Notes: generated from the sequence alone by a model not told the origin. Shown: positions 6,923 through 15,375, numbered from the stretch's first letter. The stretch: 36,641 nucleotides of DNA from Clostridia bacterium (GCA_017621655.1 JAGASS010000038.1:1-36641); one strand, 5' to 3'. Made by a program: numbers and translations.

Positions 6923-8029
6923 ATGGATAATTATTACGGTGAGCTTACGGTTATATGTATGCCCGGTTGCGAGAAGTTTGTCGACGAGGTCGACGGCTAC
7001 CTTCGTGAATGGAGAGGAACGGCTGTATGCGATACCTTCGTTGTAAAGCCCGAGTGCAAGAGATTTGCTAACGGCGAGGGCAAGGCGGTCCTTCACGAAT
7101 CCTTCAGAGGACGCGATATTTACATAATTGCCGATATGTATAACTACGGCGTTACCTACAAAATGTACGGCAAGGAGTTCCCGATGAGCCCCGACGACCA
7201 TTTTGCAGACCTCAAGCGCGTCATAAACGCTATCGCAGGTAAGGCGCGCAGAATTACCGTTATTCTTCCTATGCTTTACGAAAGCCGTCAGGACAAGCGT
7301 CACGTAAGAGAGTCGCTTGACTGCGCTGTTGCTCTTCAGGAGCTTGAAAATATGGGCGTTACGAATATTGTAACCTTCGACGTTCATAATATCGGTATAC
7401 AGAATGCAGTTCCGCTTATCGGCTTCGATAACGTTCAGCCGACCTATCAGATGATAAAGGCGCTCGTTAATACCGTTCCCGACATCAAGCTCGATAAGGA
7501 TCACCTTACGATAATTTCCCCCGACGAGGGCGGAATGACGAGAAGTATGTACTATTCCTCGCTTCTTTCTCTCGACCTCGGTATGTTCTATAAGAGACGC
7601 GACTACGCGACTGTTGTCAACGGCAAGAACCCGATCGTTGCACACGAGTACCTCGGTAAGGACGTAGCAGGAAAGGACGTAGTTATCGTTGACGACATCA
7701 TTTCCTCGGGTCAGTCTATCCTCGACGTTGCAAAGAGCTTGAAGGAGCGCGGAGCAAACCGCATCTTCGCTTTTGCGACCTTCGGACTCTTCTGCGAGGG
7801 CTATGAGGCGATCGATAAAGCGTTTGAAAAAGGCGATATTACAAAGATCTTCACGACGAACCTCATCTACCGTTCCCCCGAGCTTCTCGCCCGTGAATGG
7901 TATGCAGAGGTCGATCTCGGAAAATACGTCGCGCTTATAATCGATACTCTTAACCGCGACAAGACGATAAGCCATCTTCTCAAGCCCGCCGAGAGAATCA
8001 AGGCACTCGTCGAAAAAGTTAAGTCATAA
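6923..8029 (+). CDS. Divergent ribose-phosphate pyrophosphokinase (PRPP synthetase-like)
   Basis: Ribose-phosphate pyrophosphokinases make PRPP from ribose 5-phosphate and ATP in the cytoplasm, feeding nucleotide, His and Trp synthesis. The 368 residues contain the PRPP-binding loop VVIVDDIISSG (253-263), the ATP-site segment YESRQDKRH (118-126, compare YARQDRK in classical enzymes), and TIISPDEGGM (196-205). It is longer than usual Prs (about 315), with extra sequence around residues 71-102 and a distinct C-terminus. Start choice is uncertain: the strong GGAAGGAGAG at 6886-6895 is too far from ATG 6923 and better serves an in-frame TTG at 6905. It could be a specialised paralog rather than the housekeeping enzyme. 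Downstream genes start after a hairpin, at 8090. Confidence 0.8.
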   Translation: MDNYYGELTVICMPGCEKFVDEVDGYLREWRGTAVCDTFVVKPECKRFANGEGKAVLHESFRGRDIYIIADMYNYGVTYKMYGKEFPMSPDDHFADLKRVINAIAGKARRITVILPMLYESRQDKRHVRESLDCAVALQELENMGVTNIVTFDVHNIGIQNAVPLIGFDNVQPTYQMIKALVNTVPDIKLDKDHLTIISPDEGGMTRSMYYSSLLSLDLGMFYKRRDYATVVNGKNPIVAHEYLGKDVAGKDVVIVDDIISSGQSILDVAKSLKERGANRIFAFATFGLFCEGYEAIDKAFEKGDITKIFTTNLIYRSPELLAREWYAEVDLGKYVALIIDTLNRDKTISHLLKPAERIKALVEKVKS

Positions 8030-8041
8030 TCCGGCGTAATG

Positions 8042-8070
8042 AAAAGGCGGCTCATTCAGAGCCGCCTTTT
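8042..8070 (+). terminator. Hairpin terminator between the PRPP-synthetase-like gene and the 56-aa gene
   Basis: AAAAGGCGGCTC and GAGCCGCCTTTT form a strong stem with a T-run. Only 19 bases remain before the next gene, with no room for a separate promoter, so it may work as a partial terminator that lowers downstream expression. Confidence 0.7.
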
Positions 8071-8089
8071 CAGCCAAAAGGAGCTTATT

Positions 8090-8260
8090 ATGGAAAATAG
8101 CGAAAGCTTATACGAGCTTTTTAAGAATATGTCGGTAGGCGAGCTTGAAGCGCAGCTTGCAAGCACCGACGACAGAGAAGAAAAGATATTTCTTCGTGCA
8201 CTGGTAAACCTGAAGCTTCAGCTTGTGCAGGAAAAGATCGTAGGAGAGATGCTGCTGTGA
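8090..8260 (+). CDS. Unrecognised 56-aa protein coupled to a zeta-toxin-like gene
   Basis: A short, charged, probably all-helical protein (SVGELEAQLASTDDREEKIFLRAL is the central part). I do not recognise a family. ATG 8090 is supported by AAAAGGAG at 8076-8083. Its stop codon overlaps the GTG start of the next gene (8257-8260), so the two are translationally coupled. Size, helical nature and coupling to a zeta-toxin-like kinase are what one expects of an antitoxin. Epsilon antitoxins are longer (about 90 residues), however, and no similarity to epsilon is visible. Confidence 0.7.
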   Translation: MENSESLYELFKNMSVGELEAQLASTDDREEKIFLRALVNLKLQLVQEKIVGEMLL

Positions 8261-8838
8261 GCCAAAAGACCTTTACGATAATCGCGGGAATAAACGGCGC
8301 AGGCAAAACGTCGCTTTACCGCGTTTTGAAAGAAACCAACACCGATCTTGGCGTCAGAGTTAATATAGACGAGCTTGCCCTTGAGCAGGGCGACTGGCGC
8401 GATCCCCGTGCGCAGATACACGCGGGAAGAGCTGCTATGGCTATGATAAGCGAGCAGATCGAAAAGGGAAATTCCTTCCATCTCGAAACGACGCTTCCGG
8501 GCGCCGCTATCGTCCGTCAGATAAACGCCGCAAAGGAAAACGGCTTTACGGTAACGCTTTATTTCGTCGGTATCGACCGTCTCAGCGTTGCTCTTGAGAG
8601 GGTGCATCTCAGAATGGCTAACGGCGGTCACGGAATCGCCGATGAATTTATTATAAAGCGTTACGCACAGTTAAACGCCAACCTCCGTCAGGTGCTCCCG
8701 CTGTGCGACAGCGCGATACTGTTTGACAATACCGTGAAGTTCCGTCAGGTCGCGATAATGGAGAACAAGCGTCTTATCGACTGCGACTCTGATCTTCCGT
8801 ATTGGTTTATTGAGCTTATAGACGAGCTTCCCGACTGA
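8257..8838 (+). CDS. Zeta-toxin-like P-loop kinase
   Basis: A 193-residue P-loop protein. The Walker A motif GINGAGKTS spans residues 11-19, D38 in NIDE and E77 in HLETT match the catalytic and substrate-binding positions of the zeta-toxin/AAA_33 kinases, and ERVHLRMANGGHG (residues about 114-126) gives the lid arginines. Zeta toxins phosphorylate UDP-N-acetylglucosamine and block wall synthesis; many chromosomal relatives are uncharacterised small-molecule kinases. The start is GTG at 8257 with AGGAGAG at 8242-8248. The preceding 56-aa gene overlaps by 4 bases. The placement amid a PRPP-synthetase-like enzyme and a HAD phosphatase allows a metabolic role as an alternative to toxin activity. 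Confidence 0.8.
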   Translation: MSQKTFTIIAGINGAGKTSLYRVLKETNTDLGVRVNIDELALEQGDWRDPRAQIHAGRAAMAMISEQIEKGNSFHLETTLPGAAIVRQINAAKENGFTVTLYFVGIDRLSVALERVHLRMANGGHGIADEFIIKRYAQLNANLRQVLPLCDSAILFDNTVKFRQVAIMENKRLIDCDSDLPYWFIELIDELPD

Positions 8839-8848
8839 AAGGACACAT

Positions 8849-9505
8849 ATGTTTAAGTATTTTATTTTTGACCTCGACGGCACCCTTGCTTATACCATCG
8901 GAGACCTTCGTAACGCGATGAACCTGACCTTTGAAAAATACGGCTTTCCGCCGCTTGACGACGCAAAGGTCCTTGCCGCGATAAATTACGGAACGAGAGA
9001 ATTTGTACGCAAGTCTCTGCCGGAGGACGTCGAGCAGAACGAGGATTTTATAAACGAGGTCATTGACGAGTATCTTAAGATATACGACGAAAATTGCCTT
9101 GTTTACACGAAGCCGTACGAATACGTAAGCGCTATTCTCGGCTACTGCAAAGAAAACGGCGCGAAAATGGCGGTCTATTCAAACAAGCACGATCCCTGCA
9201 CAAAGCGCATCGTTGCGACGCTTTTCCCTAACGTCTTTGATGCCGTTCTCGGCGGCGGAACGGAAATTCCGCATAAGCCGATGCCCGACGGCGCGCTCTA
9301 CATAGCGGGTATTCTCGGCGCGAAGCCCGACGAGGTCGCATTTATAGGCGATTCAGACGTCGATATGGCGACCGCGATAAATGCAGGAATGCACCCTTAC
9401 GGCGTAAGCTGGGGATACAGACCTGCCGAATTGCTTGTCGAAAAGGGCGCGGAGGGAATCATATCCGATCTCGATTCATTTATACGTATAGCAGGTAAAA
9501 AATGA
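8849..9505 (+). CDS. HAD-superfamily hydrolase, phosphoglycolate-phosphatase-like
   Basis: A 218-residue HAD phosphatase. Motif I FDLDGT places the nucleophile at D8 and the acid/base at D10, motif II is VYSNK, motif III holds the lysine in PHKP, and motif IV is FIGDSDVDM. A helical cap lies between motifs I and II (C1 type), as in phosphoglycolate phosphatase and related sugar-phosphate phosphatases. AAAGGA precedes the start by about 7 bases. The gene begins 10 bases after the kinase-like gene and overlaps the next by 4, so it belongs to the same transcript. The exact substrate cannot be assigned. Confidence 0.85.
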   Translation: MFKYFIFDLDGTLAYTIGDLRNAMNLTFEKYGFPPLDDAKVLAAINYGTREFVRKSLPEDVEQNEDFINEVIDEYLKIYDENCLVYTKPYEYVSAILGYCKENGAKMAVYSNKHDPCTKRIVATLFPNVFDAVLGGGTEIPHKPMPDGALYIAGILGAKPDEVAFIGDSDVDMATAINAGMHPYGVSWGYRPAELLVEKGAEGIISDLDSFIRIAGKK

Positions 9506-11112
9506 AGATAAACGAGAAAACGTTACGGCGGCTCCCAAGGCCGCTGTTCCTAATAGCGGCGGTTTTGACCGCAGTTGTGATCATAGTTACCGTTGGCTTT
9601 GCAATAGGCAACAGCCGTTCGCGCTCGTCGGCGCATGAGATCGCGGACAGGTATATTGACGGTCTTTCGGTAAACAAGCTTTATGACAAGCTTGATAATT
9701 ACGTAAAAAAGAATATATCTCGGTACGAGGAGCTTCCGCAGGTGGAGCACAAGTTAAGAGAGCTGCTGAAAAACGGCGATATATCTTTTGCCCGCGCAGA
9801 GGATTATAAGGAATCCGCGCCGAAATATACCGTGTATATCGACGGTAAAGAGGTATATACTCTCGTTCTTAAAAAGCAGCTTTCGTTCTCTGATAAATAC
9901 GGAGTGAAAAGCTTCAAGATCAGCAAGGATCTTGCCCTCGGAAACGAGATCATCATTGACGTTCCGTCGGGTGCGATAGTTACGGTAAACGGAGTCGAGC
10001 TTGAAAGATCAGCTTCATCTCCGTCACGTTATTACCGACTTTCGGAATTCGAGGAGACGCTTGCGGACGAATACGAGAGCGACAGATATTCGATCGGACG
10101 TATGTTCCTTTCGCCCGACGTCAGCGTAGTATACGAGGGCAAGCGCCTGAGCGCATCGTCGATAGAGGGCGGAGTCCTTCACTACGATTATCCGACGGAT
10201 ATGACGGAAAATTACGTCTTTACGATTCCCGAGGGCGCGATCATTACCGCAAACGGAAAGACGGTTGAGCGCGAGTACATTTCGGAATCGAAGCAGACGT
10301 ATCCATTCCTTACAAGATTTGAAAGTGATCTTTCTGGTATGCCGATGTCGAATACGTATCAGCTGACGGGAATGTTCAGCGCTCCCGAGATAACTGTTAC
10401 GTATAACGGGATCGAGCTAACGCATGAGGACGGTGTTTACCGTCTGCCCGAGGAGATGACGAAGACCTTTACGATAATGGCGCCAGATTACGCAGTCGTA
10501 AAGGTGAACGGAAAAACGCTTAATTCTACCGATATATCGGCAAAAAAGAAGGATCTGCCGATCCTTTCGGGCGTTTCGGGATATGCAAAGCAGCGTCCTT
10601 ATCTTACTGAATATAAGGTGAAGGGTCTTATGACCGAGCCGAGCATTACGGCAACGGATAAAAACGGTAAGCAGCTTACAGTAAACGGCTACTATTCGGA
10701 AGACGGAAAGATAGTGTTCAACTGTACTTCCGGTGGCACGCCGAGCTCCACCGTCACGAAGGCGCTCACCAATTATACTAAGGCGTATATCAAATACGTT
10801 TACAGCGGCAACAGTGGGCTTGAAAGCAATTACAACGCCGCTATTGCGTATACACCCTATAATTCGAATGCGTATTACGCCCTCAAGGATACCTACCGTA
10901 CCCTTTACAATGCACCGCAGTATAAGAGCATTTCCTACGGTACTCTTAAGGTGCTGGAATATTATAAGTATTCCGACAGCGCGTATTCCGCAGTGGTGCA
11001 GATGACCTGCACTGCGACGCATGACGGTGAGAAGGTCGAGTTTACCGTTACACTTGAAATACTCGGCAACTTCTCGGGAAGCCGAAGATGGATAAATTAT
11101 AAGGTGCTTTGA
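9502..11112 (+). CDS. Membrane-anchored protein with three extracytoplasmic repeats, function unknown
   Basis: A 536-residue protein with a short cytoplasmic N-terminus, one membrane segment (about 14-35) and the rest outside the cell. Three repeats of about 85 residues are marked by PSGAIVTVNG (155-164), PEGAIITANG (243-252) and PDYAVVKVNG (328-337). Each is a short beta unit resembling the P-x-G-A-x-V-x-V-N-G signature of TcaA/YvbJ-like and PEGA-type wall-surface domains. The C-terminal part (about 410-536) is a separate domain, possibly NTF2-like. It starts inside the end of the HAD gene (4-base overlap) and is followed by a glycosyltransferase, suggesting a role at the cell envelope. I do not recognise a named family. 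Confidence 0.75.
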   Translation: MKINEKTLRRLPRPLFLIAAVLTAVVIIVTVGFAIGNSRSRSSAHEIADRYIDGLSVNKLYDKLDNYVKKNISRYEELPQVEHKLRELLKNGDISFARAEDYKESAPKYTVYIDGKEVYTLVLKKQLSFSDKYGVKSFKISKDLALGNEIIIDVPSGAIVTVNGVELERSASSPSRYYRLSEFEETLADEYESDRYSIGRMFLSPDVSVVYEGKRLSASSIEGGVLHYDYPTDMTENYVFTIPEGAIITANGKTVEREYISESKQTYPFLTRFESDLSGMPMSNTYQLTGMFSAPEITVTYNGIELTHEDGVYRLPEEMTKTFTIMAPDYAVVKVNGKTLNSTDISAKKKDLPILSGVSGYAKQRPYLTEYKVKGLMTEPSITATDKNGKQLTVNGYYSEDGKIVFNCTSGGTPSSTVTKALTNYTKAYIKYVYSGNSGLESNYNAAIAYTPYNSNAYYALKDTYRTLYNAPQYKSISYGTLKVLEYYKYSDSAYSAVVQMTCTATHDGEKVEFTVTLEILGNFSGSRRWINYKVL

Positions 11113-11142
11113 CATTTGAAATAATTACAGGGAGGTCTGAAA

Positions 11143-12561
11143 ATGAAGACCGCACTTGAGGTAATTCTCAGTATAATAGGCAAATTATCTTCCTTCATGG
11201 GGAAGCTTTATTGGCACAAGAAAATTTTCAGATGGACCGGACTTTTTGTAACGAAAAAATTTCCGGAGGCGAAAAAACAGCATAAATACGGTATACTTAT
11301 TTCGGCAAGAAACGAGGAAGCGGTTATCGGAAAGCTGCTCGAAAGCATAAGAAACCAGGATTATCCCGCCGAGCTTATCACTACGTTCGTTATCGCTCAC
11401 AACTGTACGGACAATACAGCGGAGGTCGTAAGACGCGCTGGCGGAAATACCGTTTGCTATGAGTGGAACGATGACACAAAGCGAACAAAGGGCTTTGCAC
11501 TGCAATATCTGATTGAACAGATACGTAAAGATTACGGTATCGAAAGCTTTGACGGGTATCTCATTTTCGACGCGGACAATCTTCTTAAAGAGGACTATAT
11601 GACGAGAATGAACGAGTCCTTCGACTCGGGAGAGACCGTCGTTACCTCTTATCGAAACACCAAGAATTTTGACGATAACTGGATATCTGCCTCTTACGGA
11701 ATACATTGGCTAAGAACGATACGCCTTGAAAACCGAGCAAAATCTCTTTTCCGCCTTCCGAACAGAGTTCAGGGTACGGGGTATATGTTCCCGTCGAAGC
11801 TCGTTCGTGACGGCTGGAAATATACGGGTCTTACCGAGGACAGATACTTCTGCGGAGATATAGTTACCGAGGGTTACAACATATCGTATAATAATCGCGC
11901 CGAGTTCTACGATGAGCAGCCGACCGACATCAAGGTCGCGATGCGTCAGCGTCTTCGCTGGTCAAAGGGACATATCGAGGCGCTTTGCGGTACGGGTCCT
12001 AAGCTTCTTTCAAATATTTTTGTGACGAGAGGGGCGGCAAACAGAAACGAGCCGAATGCTCCTTGGTACAAGAAGCTGTGGCGGAATATCTGGTTCCGCG
12101 TCAGAAACCTTGAGATGCTGACGATAGTATTCCCGAGAAATATCACGCTGAGCTTCAAGAAGATATCGACGGTTATCATCAAGATCCTTCTTGCGGCGAT
12201 GTTTGCTTATGAATGCGGACTGAATTCCTTGCCGGGCGAAATGAGAGATATAGTTCAGCTTTTTGACGTTACGAGTGTGCCGCAGAAAGGCGTATGGCAG
12301 ACGGTTGGACTTATTTGCCTCTTCACGTTTGCATATACGGTCAATACTTACATAGAAAATATCGTCCGCGCCGCGTACGTTCTTATTGCCGAGCGTAAGA
12401 GAATAAAGAAAATGAAGTGGTATAAGAAGGTCTGGTACTGTATTACCTTCCCGATATTCGATCTTATCGGAAAGCTTACGATACTTATGGCACTTTTTAT
12501 GAAGGTCGATTGGAAGCCGATACCGCATAAGGTTGCTGTCGGATTGGATAAAGTAAAATAA
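11143..12561 (+). CDS. Family 2 glycosyltransferase, membrane-bound
   Basis: A 472-residue GT2 enzyme that transfers sugar from an activated nucleotide sugar at the cytoplasmic face. The catalytic domain begins near YGILISARNEE (49-59), the metal-binding IFDADN is at 141-146, TED is at 231-233, and QRLRW (269-273) is the QxxRW signature common in processive synthases. There is a hydrophobic N-terminal stretch, and three or four membrane segments in the last 130 residues (about 345-365, 390-410 and 440-465). GGGAGGT precedes the start. It is the last gene of the run ending at the terminator at 12569. The product polysaccharide or glycolipid is not predictable; the neighbouring repeat protein may be a partner. 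Confidence 0.87.
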   Translation: MKTALEVILSIIGKLSSFMGKLYWHKKIFRWTGLFVTKKFPEAKKQHKYGILISARNEEAVIGKLLESIRNQDYPAELITTFVIAHNCTDNTAEVVRRAGGNTVCYEWNDDTKRTKGFALQYLIEQIRKDYGIESFDGYLIFDADNLLKEDYMTRMNESFDSGETVVTSYRNTKNFDDNWISASYGIHWLRTIRLENRAKSLFRLPNRVQGTGYMFPSKLVRDGWKYTGLTEDRYFCGDIVTEGYNISYNNRAEFYDEQPTDIKVAMRQRLRWSKGHIEALCGTGPKLLSNIFVTRGAANRNEPNAPWYKKLWRNIWFRVRNLEMLTIVFPRNITLSFKKISTVIIKILLAAMFAYECGLNSLPGEMRDIVQLFDVTSVPQKGVWQTVGLICLFTFAYTVNTYIENIVRAAYVLIAERKRIKKMKWYKKVWYCITFPIFDLIGKLTILMALFMKVDWKPIPHKVAVGLDKVK

Positions 12562-12568
12562 CATAATA

Positions 12569-12599
12569 AAAACCGAGAGCAAAAAATGCTCTCGGTTTT
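12569..12599. terminator. Bidirectional terminator
   Basis: AAAACCGAGAGC and GCTCTCGGTTTT around a 7-base A/T loop, with T-runs on both strands. It ends the GT2 operon and the convergent DivIVA-like gene. Confidence 0.9.
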
Positions 12600-12610
12600 A
12601 GTATTTTCTT

Positions 12611-13291
12611 TTAGAAATTAAGCTTTTCCTTAGCGGCGCTTTCTGCCTGCTCAAACCTTGCTTTAAGCTCTTCGCTCAAGCGCTTGTATTCCTCAGCCGA
12701 CTCAACGGAGAGGGCATTCAGATTCTTCATATATTCTTCGGTAAGCGCGGCAAGCTCTTTTCTTGTCGTTTCGGTCATGATTCTTGCCTTGACCGCCGCA
12801 TCAAAGCGGATGCTGTCCGCTGCCTTTTCCGCCTCTGCGATCTTACGGCGGCTTTCCTCTTCAGCGTCTGAAAGGATCTTCTGCGCGTCGAGATTTGCCT
12901 TAACGAGTATGCTTCCGAGCTTGCTTTCGGTATCGGTTATCGAAAGCTCGGTCTTTACTTCTTCCTTCGGCGCGTTGGCAAGCTTTTCTTCAAATTCCGC
13001 CTTTGCCTTTGCAAGCTCATCTTTCGCACTCGCAAGCTCGTTTTCAAGCTCGGCAAGCTTCGCCTTTGCTTCTTCAAGCTCGCGCTTTGCGCTTTCAAGC
13101 TCAACCGCCTTGCCTGCGTCTGCTTTATACTTTTCAATATCCTGCTCAAGCATTCTTACCGTGCTTATATAACGGTTTTCTGCCGTTGTGAAGCGGATAT
13201 TCATATCCTCAATATAGCGGTTTACGTCGTTCTTGTCATAGCCCTTTCGGGAATTTCTGAACATTACCATTTCTTTAGCGGAGCTTTTCAT
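12611..13291 (-). CDS. DivIVA-domain coiled-coil protein
   Basis: A 226-residue protein whose N-terminus (VMFRNSRKGYDKNDVNRYIE) matches the membrane-curvature-sensing DivIVA/GpsB domain. A long coiled coil (about 35-115) rich in Ala, Glu, Lys and Leu follows, then a second helical part (about 125-226). DivIVA proteins gather at division sites and poles in Gram-positive cells and recruit division or envelope factors. This copy is not beside sepF or ileS, where the main divIVA usually lies, so it may be an accessory paralog. It has its own promoter just past the DUF1846 stop codon. Confidence 0.85.
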   Translation of the reverse strand: MKSSAKEMVMFRNSRKGYDKNDVNRYIEDMNIRFTTAENRYISTVRMLEQDIEKYKADAGKAVELESAKRELEEAKAKLAELENELASAKDELAKAKAEFEEKLANAPKEEVKTELSITDTESKLGSILVKANLDAQKILSDAEEESRRKIAEAEKAADSIRFDAAVKARIMTETTRKELAALTEEYMKNLNALSVESAEEYKRLSEELKARFEQAESAAKEKLNF

Positions 13292-13328
13292 AATCTGACC
13301 GTCCGTTTACATTAAATTTCGTATTTTT

Positions 13329-13357
13329 ATGATACCTTAAAAATTTCAAGTTGTCAA
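13329..13357 (-). promoter_or_regulatory. Promoter of the DivIVA-like gene
   Basis: On the minus strand TTGACA (13357-13352), a 17-base spacer and TATCAT (13334-13329), located between DUF1846 and the DivIVA-like gene. No terminator is visible in between, so read-through from DUF1846 is also possible. Confidence 0.75.
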
Positions 13358-13367
13358 TAGGGATCGT

Positions 13368-14858
13368 TTACTGCTTGTGGTAAAGCTTTTTCGAGGTATA
13401 CTTCGGCTCGCAGGTTATATTGACGCCGAGCTTGCGGAAAGCGTCCTCGTCGGACTGCGGAAGAATCACCGTCGAATGTGCCTCACAGCCGCGAAGATCG
13501 TAAAGGTGCTTTAGCGCCTTTGCGGAATTTTCGTCGAAGCTTGCGCTTATCGTAAGTGCGATAAGCACCTCGTCGGAATGCAGACGCGGATTGTGATTGC
13601 CGAGAACACCTGTCTTCAGCTCCTGTATCGGCTTGATTACCGACTCGCTTATAACGTCGGTGTCACTGTCAATGTCGGAGAGCGCCTTCAGAGCGTTGAG
13701 CAGAAGCGCGGCGGAGGGGCCGAGAAGCGAGGAGGTCTTTCCCGTAACTATTCTGCCGTCGGGCAGCATGAGAGCAGATGCCGGCTTGCCCGTTTCCTCT
13801 GCCTTTTTGTTTGCGGCGGCAACCACTGCACGGTCGTCGGTCGTGACGCCTGCCTGGTTCATTACGAATTCCATTTTCGTTATCGCATCGCTGCTTGTCT
13901 TGCCGTTTTTAAGTCCGTCACAAAGTATCTTGTAGTAACGGCGGATTATCTCATCCTTCGACGCGCTTCTCACAATGTCCTCGTCGGATATGCAGAAGCC
14001 CGCCATATTTACGCCCATATCGGTCGGAGACTTATAGGGGCATTTTCCGTAGATCTTTTCAAATATCGCGCGCAGAACAGGAAAGTTTTCAACGTCTCTG
14101 TTATAGTTAACAGCCGCTTTTCCGTACGCTTCAAGATGGTACGGGTCAATCATATTAACGTCGTTAAGATCGGCAGTCGCCGCCTCGTAAGCGAGGTTGA
14201 CGGGATGTGAAAGCGGAAGATTCCAGATCGGGAAGGTCTCGTACTTTGCATATCCTGCCTTGACGCCGCGGAGATTTTCATGATAAAGCTGAGATAGGCA
14301 GGTCGCCATCTTTCCGCTTCCGGGTCCGGGCGCGGTCACGACAACGAGAGGACGCTCTGTCTCTATGAATTCGTTTTTGCCGAGTCCCTCGGGGCTTACG
14401 ACGTGCTTGACGTTGAGCGGATAGCCCTCGATCGGATAGTGCAGATACACCTTCATTCCGAGCGCTTCAAGGCGTTCCTTAAAGAGAACGGCACTTCTTT
14501 GTCCCGTATATCTACCTATTACTATACTTCCGACGTAAAGACCTGCATCGCGGAATGCGTCGATGAGGCGGAGAACGTCTGCGTCGTAGGAGATTCCAAT
14601 GTCGGAGCGGATCTTCTGGTTTTCGATATCGGAGGCACTGATAACGATAACCATTTCGACTCTGTCTGCCATATTGAGCAGCATTTTGAGCTTGATATCG
14701 GGGGCAAAGCCGGGCAGTACACGCGATGCGTGATAGTCGTCGAAGAGCTTTCCACCGAATTCAAGGTAGAGCTTTCCGCCGAAATCGTTTATTCTTTTCG
14801 CAATCATTTCAGACTGTTTTTTGATGTACAAGTCGTTGTTGAAGCCAAGTGTCTGCAT
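13368..14858 (-). CDS. DUF1846 (UPF0371) family protein
   Basis: A 496-residue cytoplasmic protein matching the DUF1846 family along its length. The N-terminal GFNNDLYIKKQSEMI leads into KLYLEFGGKLFDDYHASRVLPGF, and a P-loop-like VVTAPGPGSGKMATCLSQLYH follows near residue 175. These stretches are very characteristic of the family, whose members are about 495-505 residues. Structural work on the family shows a nucleotide-binding fold, but its physiological role is unsettled. GGAGG stands just before the start. It is transcribed alone from its own promoter. Confidence 0.9.
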   Translation of the reverse strand: MQTLGFNNDLYIKKQSEMIAKRINDFGGKLYLEFGGKLFDDYHASRVLPGFAPDIKLKMLLNMADRVEMVIVISASDIENQKIRSDIGISYDADVLRLIDAFRDAGLYVGSIVIGRYTGQRSAVLFKERLEALGMKVYLHYPIEGYPLNVKHVVSPEGLGKNEFIETERPLVVVTAPGPGSGKMATCLSQLYHENLRGVKAGYAKYETFPIWNLPLSHPVNLAYEAATADLNDVNMIDPYHLEAYGKAAVNYNRDVENFPVLRAIFEKIYGKCPYKSPTDMGVNMAGFCISDEDIVRSASKDEIIRRYYKILCDGLKNGKTSSDAITKMEFVMNQAGVTTDDRAVVAAANKKAEETGKPASALMLPDGRIVTGKTSSLLGPSAALLLNALKALSDIDSDTDVISESVIKPIQELKTGVLGNHNPRLHSDEVLIALTISASFDENSAKALKHLYDLRGCEAHSTVILPQSDEDAFRKLGVNITCEPKYTSKKLYHKQ

Positions 14859-14888
14859 TGTGCGCCTCCGAAAAAATAATACGGATTA

Positions 14889-14917
14889 ATTGTATCACAT
14901 TTCGCCCCGATAGTCAA
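14889..14917 (-). promoter_or_regulatory. Promoter of the DUF1846 gene
   Basis: On the minus strand TTGACT (14917-14912), a 17-base spacer and TACAAT (14894-14889). Confidence 0.75.
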
Positions 14918-14931
14918 CGGGTAAAAAAGAA

Positions 14932-14959
14932 AATTCCCGAGGTAAATTCCTCGGGAATT
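14932..14959 (-). terminator. Terminator of the small membrane protein gene
   Basis: Leftward, AATTCCCGAGG pairs with CCTCGGGAATT and is followed by TTCTTTTTT. It lies 15 bases past the membrane-protein stop codon and directly ahead of the DUF1846 promoter. Confidence 0.85.
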
Positions 14960-14973
14960 GAAATTTTTAAGAT

Positions 14974-15375
14974 TTATTTTATAAATCTGAGGTGTCCGAC
15001 GAACGGCATATCTATCGCACGCTTGCGTGCGGCGAAGGAGCCCTGAAGGACGATGACGAAAAGCGCGATCAGACCGAGCGCAACAAGAGCGACGACCTTG
15101 ATGATGCTGAACACGATGCCGATAAACGGTATCAGCGCGAGCAAGCCGAAGATCCATGAAAGAAGGAAGCCGACTATCAGCATTAAAATCTCGCAGAAGA
15201 GCATTATAAGCCCTTGATTTGCCCAGTATCTGCCGAATTTCGAGCCGGGAAGCGAAACGAGCGGCAGAAAGAAGAGCAGACCCGTGCAGGCGCAGACGCA
15301 TTCGACAACGCACGAGCGACGGTCATCGGGATGAAAACGTCTGGTATGTTCTTTTCCTTTGGCGCTTAAACGCAT
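14974..15375 (-). CDS. Small multi-pass membrane protein, DUF4870-like
   Basis: A 133-residue protein with a charged N-terminus and three hydrophobic segments (about 24-42, 53-75 and 77-110). FGRYWANQGLIMLFCEIL between segments 1 and 2 resembles the F-x-H-x-N-Q-x-L motif of DUF4870/YtxG-type small membrane proteins, whose role is unknown. ATG 15375 is chosen because AAGGAG precedes it by 8 bases; an in-frame ATG 51 bases upstream lacks a ribosome site. Transcribed alone, back to back with the infC operon. Confidence 0.75.
   Translation of the reverse strand: MRLSAKGKEHTRRFHPDDRRSCVVECVCACTGLLFFLPLVSLPGSKFGRYWANQGLIMLFCEILMLIVGFLLSWIFGLLALIPFIGIVFSIIKVVALVALGLIALFVIVLQGSFAARKRAIDMPFVGHLRFIK

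Noticed and set aside
6872..7975. A 367-codon open frame opposite the PRPP-synthetase-like gene
   Set aside because: Shadow of the sense gene, which has clear family motifs and a consensus promoter.
12955..13172. Open frames on both strands within the DivIVA-like gene, rich in Ser, Ala and Lys
   Set aside because: Low-complexity shadows of the coiled-coil coding sequence.
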